DNA of 59,565 nt, from positions 1 to 59,565 of the forward strand of contig DDIS01000205.1 in the NCBI GenBank assembly GCA_002338615.1, written 5' to 3'. The notes beneath the pieces are model-generated. The model saw only the letters and a list, made by a program, of their open reading frames with translations. It made no database searches and was not told where the DNA came from. Numbering within the stretch: the stretch's first letter is position 1; each line of letters begins with the position of its first letter. Shown here piece by piece: positions 43,125-50,566 of the stretch. A program made the translations under genes and the position numbers. The stretch comes from Proteobacteria bacterium UBA1844 (lineage in GTDB: Bacteria; Pseudomonadota; Gammaproteobacteria; Steroidobacterales; Woeseiaceae).

Positions 43125-44282
43125 TCAGTCGTCCGACTTGCGCAGTCGGCCCGTGTCCTGGGCGAACTTGATGCGGCGCTCGAGAATACCGGACATTTCT
43201 TCGACACTCTTGCCCGCCGGCGGCATGAATTGACCACGCTTGTACAACTGATCGAGTACCTGTTTTGCCGGTCCGAGTTTGTCCGCCAGCGTACGAGGCG
43301 GTTTTCCGGACGGAAACTGGTTGGGCGGGTAAATCGGGTTGTTGTAAATTTCCTGGAACGCTTCGGTACGCACATCGATCCAGGTGTTGTGATTTGCACG
43401 TGAGCGGTGTTCGCGCAGTGCTTCGATATCGATCGTAGCCCCGATAACCTGCTCAACCGGGTACGGCGCTTCGCGGACCATCATACCGGTGTAATCAATA
43501 ATGAACGAATTGCCCGGGCAAAATGCTTTCGGATAGTAGTCGTAGTTGACGCTGCCCCAATTGGATCCGAGTAAGTAGCACATATTGTCGTGTGCGCGGG
43601 TTTTTCGTGTGAAGCGCCAGAAATCCCACGGATCCGAGACACCTTCGACCTCCTGCAGGGCAACAGGGTGACATATAACCTCGCAACCGTTATAGCCGAG
43701 GGCTCGCGACACTTCGGGCGTGCAACCATCGTGACAGGTCATTGTGCCCAGCTTGCCAATTTCGGTATCGATCACTGGAAACAGTGTCTCGATACTGGCG
43801 CCGATCTTTTCCTTGTATTCGTCGAATATATCGTGCGGGCTCGTGCCCAATCCGATTGAGGCGGGTATATGCCATTTGTGGTACTTGAGCACCACATCGC
43901 CGCTTGGCCCGATAATAAATGCCGAGTTGAACCAGCGGTCCGGAAATTCTTTGAGCTTTTCGATTACACCGCCGCCGGCAATGTACAAGCCATACTCCTG
44001 GGCTTTCTTGCTGAGCGCATCCATCTCGGGGCCCGGTATCGTGATCGCCTTTTTCATGAAGCCCTCGATACCGTGCTCGCCTTTACCGGGCGTGGTTACG
44101 CCCTGCATGAAATATTCAGGCAGGACCACGAGTTTAACGGGGATTTCCCAGAAATAGCCGACACCGAAATCGATCATTTTCAATACGCGATCGAGATTCT
44201 TTTTAATGCCTTCACGATCGTCCGCGACAGTAACTTCTGGCTGTACTACCAGCCCTGTGTACTTTTCAATTGCTTTGCCCAT
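43125..44282 (-). CDS. Nitrilase-superfamily carbon-nitrogen hydrolase (amidase)
   Basis: 385 residues. The catalytic triad is visible: Glu in VVLPEYFMQG, Lys in LKYHKWHIPA and Cys in TMTCHDGCTPEV. A C-terminal extension of about 90 residues (from NNPIYPPNQFP) is longer than in the core family and rich in basic residues. It hydrolyses an amide, carbamoyl or nitrile group; TCHDG resembles aliphatic amidase/formamidase sequences more than true nitrilases. AGGTGA precedes the ATG. It lies between the FAD oxidase and a small membrane protein gene in the ManD operon. The substrate is not known. Confidence 0.86.
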   Translation of the reverse strand: MGKAIEKYTGLVVQPEVTVADDREGIKKNLDRVLKMIDFGVGYFWEIPVKLVVLPEYFMQGVTTPGKGEHGIEGFMKKAITIPGPEMDALSKKAQEYGLYIAGGGVIEKLKEFPDRWFNSAFIIGPSGDVVLKYHKWHIPASIGLGTSPHDIFDEYKEKIGASIETLFPVIDTEIGKLGTMTCHDGCTPEVSRALGYNGCEVICHPVALQEVEGVSDPWDFWRFTRKTRAHDNMCYLLGSNWGSVNYDYYPKAFCPGNSFIIDYTGMMVREAPYPVEQVIGATIDIEALREHRSRANHNTWIDVRTEAFQEIYNNPIYPPNQFPSGKPPRTLADKLGPAKQVLDQLYKRGQFMPPAGKSVEEMSGILERRIKFAQDTGRLRKSDD

Positions 44283-44319
44283 GATTCACCTTCAATGTTT
44301 GCTTGGGTTCGACCGGCGG

Positions 44320-45906
44320 TTAAGCGTAACCGCTGTCAGGTTCTCTAAGTCCAAAATCTTCGAGAATGGTGTTTGCTGTGTTCGTGCCCATTGCACAGAT
44401 GCCGCCACCCGGATGGCAGGATGGCCCGGTCATATACAAGTCCACGACCGGTGAGCGGTATTCCGCGAATCCCGGCAATGGGCGGAAGCAGCCGATTTGC
44501 GACAGGATGCGTTCGCCACCGGTCGTCGTGCCGTTGACGAACGACCAGTTCGAACGCTCAAGGTTGGGCCCCGTGTCGATGAACTCGGCGATGATATTGT
44601 CGTCGCTCATGTTGCTCGTATGACGGCGCAGGTTTCTCAGCAGGACGTCACGCACATAATCTGGTCCGATTTGTTCCCAATCATCGCCATTGGCCAGTTC
44701 AGTAGGCACGAACGTATCGAAAATTAACGTGTGTTTGCCTTCCGGCGCGCGCGTTGGATCCATCTTCGTCCAGCAGGCTGACCACAGAAACGGATCCGAA
44801 GGCGGTACTTTCGCCGCGATCTCATTGTATTGTTTGTCGATGTCCGCGACGGTTCCGAAGATTCGTTGAAACGGCGTCGCGGTCATGTCCGGGCCATTAT
44901 TGAATATTGGTGCTTCGTGCATCGCATAATGTGCCCGTGCGATCGTGACGTTACCAAACGAGAAATGCCGGATGATGTCCCGAATGCGGTGATCGACCTC
45001 GCTTTCATCCATGCAGCGCAGGAACGTCTGTTGCGGATCCAGCGCCGTGACTACGGCTCGTCTCGCCCGGATCTCGGTACCGTCCGCGAGGCGCAGGCCC
45101 TTGCACTCGTTGTTGCGAATCGTGAATTTATCGACCGTGGCGCCTGTCATGACCTTGCCGCCGTTGTCATCGATATAACGCTGCATCGCGACCGACAACA
45201 TGCCGCTACCACCTTCGGGAATTGCCTGGCCGTAGTAATGGATGCTGGGAATCATGACGTAGAAGCCTTGCGCGGTCGCTTCCTGGTCCGGCAGAGTTTG
45301 CGGCGCAGTCGCCCAGCCGAGAATGAAGGCGCGAACATGCGGGTTTTCGAAGTTCTTGTAGGTGAACGCGCGCGAACTCAGCTGGTAGTCGCGTAGTCGC
45401 CGCAATCCTTCGCTGTTGTTCTCGAGCGCTTGATACATGTTGCTCGGAGGCGCCGGCGGCGAGAACATGCCCTTGACCACTCCGGCCTCGATTTCCGCGA
45501 ATTCATCGTAGATTTCTTTGTAACGAATAGCGTCTTTCTTGGAGTATTCGGCAATCGTGTCGCAGGTTTTCTCGACATCCTTGTAAACGATGATGCCCTG
45601 GCCTTCGAGGTTCGGATGCCCGGTGATGTGGTCTTCGGACCAGATGTACTTGAGCCCGTATTTCTCTAGTTCAGGTTGCAGCTCGTTTTTGAATGCGGGG
45701 TTGATGTGAATCCAGACGTGAGACGAGCCGTAGAGGTCGTGCTTGAACCCGGGATCGGTTACTTCGCGCGTCAGTACGCCACCGCCGACCCAGTCGTTGC
45801 GCTCGACGACGAGCGTGCTGACGCCATGCTTGACCAGGAGCGCTGCACAGGCAAGCGCATTGTGGCCACCACCCGCAATAACGACATCGTAATCCGGCTC
45901 GGTCAT
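44320..45906 (-). CDS. Phytoene desaturase-like FAD oxidoreductase (PYROXD2 family)
   Basis: 528 residues. The FAD motif DVVIAGGGHNALACAALL lies at about 7-24, with ERNDWVGGGVLT following, as in phytoene desaturase-like amine oxidase-fold proteins. The C-terminal flavin contact is PSCHPGGGICAMGTNTA, typical of the PYROXD2 branch. The activity of this branch is poorly known; desaturation or oxidation of a hydrophobic or amine substrate is expected. No carotenoid genes are nearby, so phytoene is not the substrate. It is 10 bp downstream of ManD and 37 bp upstream of the nitrilase gene. Confidence 0.84.
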   Translation of the reverse strand: MTEPDYDVVIAGGGHNALACAALLVKHGVSTLVVERNDWVGGGVLTREVTDPGFKHDLYGSSHVWIHINPAFKNELQPELEKYGLKYIWSEDHITGHPNLEGQGIIVYKDVEKTCDTIAEYSKKDAIRYKEIYDEFAEIEAGVVKGMFSPPAPPSNMYQALENNSEGLRRLRDYQLSSRAFTYKNFENPHVRAFILGWATAPQTLPDQEATAQGFYVMIPSIHYYGQAIPEGGSGMLSVAMQRYIDDNGGKVMTGATVDKFTIRNNECKGLRLADGTEIRARRAVVTALDPQQTFLRCMDESEVDHRIRDIIRHFSFGNVTIARAHYAMHEAPIFNNGPDMTATPFQRIFGTVADIDKQYNEIAAKVPPSDPFLWSACWTKMDPTRAPEGKHTLIFDTFVPTELANGDDWEQIGPDYVRDVLLRNLRRHTSNMSDDNIIAEFIDTGPNLERSNWSFVNGTTTGGERILSQIGCFRPLPGFAEYRSPVVDLYMTGPSCHPGGGICAMGTNTANTILEDFGLREPDSGYA

Positions 45907-45916
45907 ATTTTCTCAG

Positions 45917-47125
45917 CTACCAGTTCCACATAGTTCCGTCGACCAGTCGATTGACCGGCAGGTAGGCGCGCTTGTACGGGTATTTTGCAGCCAGGGATTC
46001 GTCGATATCGACGCCGTGCCCTGGTGTTTCTCCCGCATACAGGTAGCCATTAGAAAAACGGTAGTCGTGGGGAAATACGGCATCGGTTTCCTCGGTGTGA
46101 CGCATGTATTCCTGGATGCCGAAGTTTGGTACCCAGGTATCGAAATGGAGTGCGGCGCCCATCGTGACCGGGGACAAGTCGGTTGCACCGTGGCAGCCCG
46201 TACGTACGTGGTACATCGCCGCGAAGTCGGCGATCCGGCGCAGGTGCGTGATACCGCCGGCATGCACGACCGTGGCACGGATATAGTCGATCAGCTGTTC
46301 CTGGATCAAGTCCTTGCAATCCCAGATTGAGTTGAACACTTCGCCGACGGCGATCGGCGTAACAGTATGTGAGCGGAACAGCCGGAAACCTTCCTGGTTC
46401 TCGGCCGGGATGGCATCCTCAAGCCAAAACAGGTGAAATTCTTCAAGCGACTTACCGAGCCGGCCGGCCTCGATCGGGGTGAGCCGATGATGAACGTCAT
46501 GTAACAGGTGCAGATCAGCGCCAAATTGCTCGCGCAGCTTCGTAAACAACTCAGGTACGTGGCGCAAGTATTTTTCGGTGGACCAGGTGTTCTCGGACGG
46601 AAGGTCGCCGTCAGCTGGCTCGTAATACATTTTGTCACCCGACACGCCATAGGTGCTGTCGAGACCGGGTATGCCACATTGCGCCCGTACCGCCTTGTAG
46701 CCCAGTTCCGTGTAGCGCGCGACCTCGGCGCAGGTCTCGGCAATATCGGCACCGTTGGCATGGCCATAGACCATGACGCCGTCCCGGGAACGTCCGCCCA
46801 GCAACTGGTACAGGGGCAGCCCCGCAACCTTTGCCTTGATGTCCCACAACGCTGTGTCGATTGCAGCTATGGCCGTCATTGTCACGGGGCCCCGGCGCCA
46901 GTAAGCCCCTCGATAGAAAAACTGCCAGATATCTTCGATCCGCTGGGGGTCACGGCCGATCAGGCAGGGCGCCAGGTGGTCCTCGAGGTAGCTCGCGACC
47001 GCCAGTTCACGCCCGTTGAGGGTCGCGTCGCCAACGCCATACACGCCCTCGTCTGTGACAATCTTGACGGTGACAAAATTGCGGCCTGGGCAGGTAACAA
47101 TTACTTTGACGCTCTTGATCTTCAT
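45917..47125 (-). CDS. manD: D-mannonate dehydratase (ManD, enolase superfamily)
   Basis: 402 residues, the same length as the characterised Novosphingobium ManD. With identical numbering the reported catalytic residues are present: R147 (KAVRAQ), Y159 (LDSTYG) and H212 (HDVHHR). So are the metal ligands D210, E236 (FWLEDAIP) and E262 (AVGEVF). It dehydrates D-mannonate to 2-keto-3-deoxygluconate, which kdgK and eda (22761-24422) would take to pyruvate and glyceraldehyde 3-phosphate. Low-activity members of this subgroup also use D-gluconate, so the in vivo substrate should be held open. Two palindromes lie between it and the divergent aminotransferase gene. It heads a four-gene operon. Confidence 0.93.
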   Translation of the reverse strand: MKIKSVKVIVTCPGRNFVTVKIVTDEGVYGVGDATLNGRELAVASYLEDHLAPCLIGRDPQRIEDIWQFFYRGAYWRRGPVTMTAIAAIDTALWDIKAKVAGLPLYQLLGGRSRDGVMVYGHANGADIAETCAEVARYTELGYKAVRAQCGIPGLDSTYGVSGDKMYYEPADGDLPSENTWSTEKYLRHVPELFTKLREQFGADLHLLHDVHHRLTPIEAGRLGKSLEEFHLFWLEDAIPAENQEGFRLFRSHTVTPIAVGEVFNSIWDCKDLIQEQLIDYIRATVVHAGGITHLRRIADFAAMYHVRTGCHGATDLSPVTMGAALHFDTWVPNFGIQEYMRHTEETDAVFPHDYRFSNGYLYAGETPGHGVDIDESLAAKYPYKRAYLPVNRLVDGTMWNW

Positions 47126-47193
47126 TGATGTTCGCTTGTTTTGTCCGCTGGTAACCTGAGGGTGCTCGCCTGATACGCTTCTGAACCCAATAA

Positions 47194-47207
47194 GTTTACA
47201 ACTAAAC
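47194..47207. promoter_or_regulatory. MarR-type operator candidate near manD
   Basis: GTTTA-CAAC-TAAAC is a perfect 5-bp inverted repeat with a 4-bp spacer, 69 bp upstream of the manD start. Same arm spacing as the other copies. Confidence 0.5.
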
Positions 47208-47291
47208 CAATTAAAAAGCTATCTTTTGGGACCTTGCAGCCCGGCTATTCCTCACAATCGACCGGTCGGCTTGAATAAGTTTGAAAATTTA

Positions 47292-47305
47292 GTTTATACT
47301 TAAAC
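47292..47305. promoter_or_regulatory. MarR-type operator candidate upstream of the aminotransferase gene
   Basis: GTTTATACTTAAAC matches the motif at 12 of 14 positions with perfect GTTTA/TAAAC arms. It is 54 bp before the aminotransferase start, in the promoter of the operon that contains marR itself. Confidence 0.6.
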
Positions 47306-47358
47306 AAATTTGCCGCCAGGCTACTTGCGTTAATTCAAGTGCACTAAAAAGGTCCACG

Positions 47359-48486
47359 ATGCCAACACGCCCCCAGAAGCGGTCGGGCACGGCTGCAGAA
47401 CCCGCCGTCGCTCCCATCCCGCTGGCGCAACTGAGCGCCATATCACCCTACCAGCAGGGCCAGAGCACGATCGAAGGTCGCGATGCGGTCATCAAGCTGT
47501 CGAGCAATGAGGGCTGTTTCGGTCCGAGTCCGGCCGCCGTGCTTGCCTACCAGCGCGTCGCCAGCGAGTTGCATCGTTATTCGGATGGATCGCAGACCAG
47601 GTTGCGCGAGGCGATTGCCAAAGTGCACGACCTGGATGCGGCTAGAATTATCTGCGGAAATGGATCTGAAGAGCTGATCGGATTGCTGACCCGGTGTTTC
47701 CTCGGTGAGAATGATGAACTGGTGCTGTCCGAAAATCACTTCGTTATGTGTTCAATCTACGGAAAAGCGCAGGGCGCCCTAATTCGGCTCGCAGCGGAAG
47801 AAAATTTTACGACCAGCGTCGATGAGATGCTGAAACTGGTGACACCCAAAACGCGAATGATAGCTGTTGCAAATCCGAACAACCCGACAGGAACCTATTT
47901 GCCAATCGCGGAGATCGAGCGCCTGGTCGAGGCCGTACCGAAACATGTGCTTGTCCTGCTTGATGGCGCGTACGCTGAATATGTTGAAGAACTCGACTAC
48001 GATGCCGGGCTACGCTGGGCACGTACGGCACCAAATGTCGTGATGACGAGAACATTTTCGAAAATGTACGGACTTGCAGGCTTGCGTATAGGTTGGGCCT
48101 ACGGCCCGGCCGCTATCATCGAGATTCTTAATCGTGTGCGGACGCCGTTCAATACCAGTGTGCCCGCGCTTGCCGCCGCGGAGGCAGCGATTCAGGACTT
48201 CGATCACGTCAAGAGAGTCACGGCGCATAACAGCCGCTGGCAGAATGTGCTGCAAAATGAACTCGGTGCGCTGGGCATTCACGTAGTCCCGAGCGTGGCC
48301 AACTTTTACCTCATGCATTTCGAAAATATTCCCGGCAAATCTGCCGGGCAGGCAGGCGACTATCTGAGATCCCGCGGTATTATTCCGCGGCCGGCGGGCG
48401 ATGATCGCTGCTTGCGGTTGACAGTCGGCAATGATGAAGAAAATCAGGCGGTCGTCGACGCCCTGAGGGACTATGTCCGTAGCTAA
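47359..48486 (+). CDS. Class I/II aminotransferase, HisC-like
   Basis: 375 residues. HisC/aromatic aminotransferase motifs are present: SSNEGCFGPSP at the N-terminus, PNNPTGTYLP, the PLP lysine in TFSKMYGLAGLRIGWAYG and the C-terminal Arg in CLRLTVGNDEEN. It transfers an amino group between an amino acid and 2-oxoglutarate. No other his genes are nearby, so a catabolic aromatic or branched amino acid role is likelier than histidine synthesis. The downstream ALDH gene overlaps by 14 bp, and the indolepyruvate-type oxidoreductase genes follow marR, which fits transamination to an aryl-pyruvate. AAGGT precedes the ATG. Confidence 0.85.
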   Translation: MPTRPQKRSGTAAEPAVAPIPLAQLSAISPYQQGQSTIEGRDAVIKLSSNEGCFGPSPAAVLAYQRVASELHRYSDGSQTRLREAIAKVHDLDAARIICGNGSEELIGLLTRCFLGENDELVLSENHFVMCSIYGKAQGALIRLAAEENFTTSVDEMLKLVTPKTRMIAVANPNNPTGTYLPIAEIERLVEAVPKHVLVLLDGAYAEYVEELDYDAGLRWARTAPNVVMTRTFSKMYGLAGLRIGWAYGPAAIIEILNRVRTPFNTSVPALAAAEAAIQDFDHVKRVTAHNSRWQNVLQNELGALGIHVVPSVANFYLMHFENIPGKSAGQAGDYLRSRGIIPRPAGDDRCLRLTVGNDEENQAVVDALRDYVRS

Positions 48487-49933
48487 CGAGTTTCTTGCTG
48501 TATTTATCGATGGCGTGCCAGGGCGAGGGCACTCCGATGCGCCGCTGGAGAATCGGAATCCTTCGACTGGCGAGGTAATTGGCCACTTTTACCCGGCAAA
48601 CGAAGCGGATGTTGACCAGGCCGTGTTAGCCGCACATGCGGCTTTCGAAGATCGTCGCTGGCGCGCCTTGTCACCGGCGCACAGGAGCCGTGCCATGCAT
48701 CGGCTTGCCGATCTTATCGAAGAGCACGGCGATGAACTTGCGGCGCTCGAGATGCAGGAGGCGGGCAAGCTCAAAGCAGCCGCACGTCAGGGCGAGGTGC
48801 CTTTTGCGGCCGAATGTTTTCGTTATCACGCGGGCTGGTGCTCCAAGCTGGAAGGTCGGACCACGCCGATGACAATGGCGGCTCAGGGGGAGTTTCATAC
48901 CTATACGGTTCACGATGCGATTGGTGTGGCAGGGCTCATCACGCCGTACAATGGCGCACTGGTACAGGCGTCCTGGAAGCTCGCTCCGGCACTGGCGGCC
49001 GGATGCACTGTCGTGATCAAGCCGGATGAAAAAACGCCGATGTCGACCCTGCGGCTTGCTGAGTTGGCGGTTGCCGCTGGAATCCCGCCCGGCGTTGTAA
49101 ATGTTGTAGTGGGGTCAGGCCAAAGCGCTGGTGCTGCCCTCGTGCGGCATCCCCTGGTGCGCAAGATCTCGTTTACCGGTTCCACGAAGACAGGTAAGGA
49201 AATCGGCCGGACCGCGATGGACGATCTCAAGAAAGTAACCCTGGAACTCGGCGGCAAGTCACCGATTATTGTCCTTGATGATGCCGATCTCGATGCCGCG
49301 ATACACGGCGTGGCCGATGCGATATTTTCCAATGCTGGCCAGGTTTGTGTCGCCGGATCACGACTCTATGCCGAATCGCGTATCTACGACGAACTGGTTG
49401 CGGGGGTCGCGGAATTGTCGCGTCAACTCAAAGTAGGCCGAGCAGATGATGGCGATACAGATGTCGGTCCACTGATTTCCGAACGACATCGCGACAATGT
49501 TCTTGCAGCGATCACGGGCGGCGAGTTCGATGGTGCAAAAATCCTGACGGGCGGCAAACGTATCGACCTGGACGGCGGCTACTTTGTTGAGCCGACAGTA
49601 ATCGTTGATGCCGATTCGACGATGTCCGTGCTCCGCGAGGAGATTTTTGGCCCTGTACTGGTGGCGACCAAGGCAAACGACATGCAACAATGCGTTCGCG
49701 AAAGTAATAATTCTCGCTATGGGCTGGCGGCGAGCATCTGGACACGCGATATCGCCAAGGCTCACCGACTCGCGAACGAAGTTCAGGCTGGTATCGTTTG
49801 GGTGAATTGCCATGGAATTCCGGACATGGCTGTACCGTTCGGCGGTTACAAACAGTCTGGCTGGGGCCGCGAAAACGGGCTCGAGGGTTTGCTCGCCTAT
49901 ACCGAGTTGAAGTCGGTTATCTGTAAGCTTTAA
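48473..49933 (+). CDS. NAD(P)+-dependent aldehyde dehydrogenase
   Basis: 486 residues, full ALDH. Motifs: TPYNGALVQASWKLAPALAA, FTGSTKTGKEIGR, the base in VTLELGGKSPI and the nucleophile in NAGQVCVAGSRLY. The C-terminus MAVPFGGYKQSGWGREN is standard. It starts inside the aminotransferase gene (14-bp overlap), so translation is coupled, and marR follows 29 bp later. It would oxidise an aldehyde derived from the amino acid route or from the ThDP enzyme; the exact substrate is open. It is not closely similar to the ALDH at 15642-17060. Confidence 0.9.
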   Translation: MSVANEFLAVFIDGVPGRGHSDAPLENRNPSTGEVIGHFYPANEADVDQAVLAAHAAFEDRRWRALSPAHRSRAMHRLADLIEEHGDELAALEMQEAGKLKAAARQGEVPFAAECFRYHAGWCSKLEGRTTPMTMAAQGEFHTYTVHDAIGVAGLITPYNGALVQASWKLAPALAAGCTVVIKPDEKTPMSTLRLAELAVAAGIPPGVVNVVVGSGQSAGAALVRHPLVRKISFTGSTKTGKEIGRTAMDDLKKVTLELGGKSPIIVLDDADLDAAIHGVADAIFSNAGQVCVAGSRLYAESRIYDELVAGVAELSRQLKVGRADDGDTDVGPLISERHRDNVLAAITGGEFDGAKILTGGKRIDLDGGYFVEPTVIVDADSTMSVLREEIFGPVLVATKANDMQQCVRESNNSRYGLAASIWTRDIAKAHRLANEVQAGIVWVNCHGIPDMAVPFGGYKQSGWGRENGLEGLLAYTELKSVICKL

Positions 49934-49962
49934 ACCTGGATTCAGGGGAGCATTTTCACAAC

Positions 49963-50460
49963 ATGGCCGACCAAAACCTCTATCAGACGGTGCTGCAGTC
50001 TCTGCCCGACAATTCTCATCAACAGATCGCCTGGCTCGAGCTGGTACAGTGTTTTTCGAGTATCGAAAGGGTGTTGATGCGGCAGTTTGCGCAGGTATAT
50101 AACTCCAGCCTGCCGCGCTACGACGTACTGACCGCACTGGCGTTAAATCGAAAAGGTCTCACCATGGGGGACCTGGCAGAACTGCTGGATGTGACCAAGG
50201 GCAATATTACGGGCGTCGTACGCCGGCTGAAGCATGACCAGTTAGTACTAAAAAACACCTCGAAGCAGGACCGGCGCGTGCAATCGGTGAAAATATCCGC
50301 GAGCGGAATGCGCTTGTGGAAAAAAATGCATGCGGAATACGATCGTTTGATATCGGAATTAATGGCAGGCCAGAGCGAAGAGCAGACGCAGGAACTTGTC
50401 AGTGGCCTCAAGCGAACCCGGCGACTGGTTGAGAAAAACGCCGTATTGTTCAAATCCTGA
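49963..50460 (+). CDS. MarR-family transcriptional regulator, probable regulon controller
   Basis: 165 residues. The winged helix-turn-helix is clear: SLPRYDVLTALALNRKGLTM, then LAELLDVTKGNITGVVRRL and the wing KNTSKQDRRVQSVKI, flanked by dimerisation helices. Its recognition helix shares GNITGV-x-RL with the second MarR (57382-57858). AGGGGAG lies upstream of the ATG. It is the third gene of an operon that starts behind a palindrome (47292) and is followed by another palindrome (50493), so autoregulation is likely. The 3' end is duplicated at 22594. It is the best candidate to bind the TTTAnnnnTAAA sites across the module; the ligand is unknown. Confidence 0.88.
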   Translation: MADQNLYQTVLQSLPDNSHQQIAWLELVQCFSSIERVLMRQFAQVYNSSLPRYDVLTALALNRKGLTMGDLAELLDVTKGNITGVVRRLKHDQLVLKNTSKQDRRVQSVKISASGMRLWKKMHAEYDRLISELMAGQSEEQTQELVSGLKRTRRLVEKNAVLFKS

Positions 50461-50517
50461 TCGAACTACAGTGACGTTTTGGTTCCGCCGTGATATTTTA
50501 TACTTAAAATATTAATC
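50404..50517 (+). repeat. Right copy of the ~120-bp direct repeat (marR tail plus operator-promoter)
   Basis: Direct-repeat partner of 22594-22719. It comprises the last 19 codons and stop of marR, the spacer and the palindromic promoter of iorA. The first 46 bp match the left copy at 45 positions. Confidence 0.8.
50493..50512. promoter_or_regulatory. Palindromic MarR-type operator upstream of iorA
   Basis: ATATTTTA-TACT-TAAAATAT is a perfect 8-bp inverted repeat, 54 bp before the chosen start of the next gene. Same layout as the eda palindrome, with symmetric base changes between the two. Confidence 0.65.
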
Positions 50518-50566
50518 CGGTTACGAAGATACTGTAACGGATAAACTGTACATGAGGTTTGTAGCA

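Noticed and set aside
44320..45906. Carotenoid phytoene desaturase
   Set aside because: The sequence belongs to the PYROXD2-like branch and no carotenoid genes are nearby.
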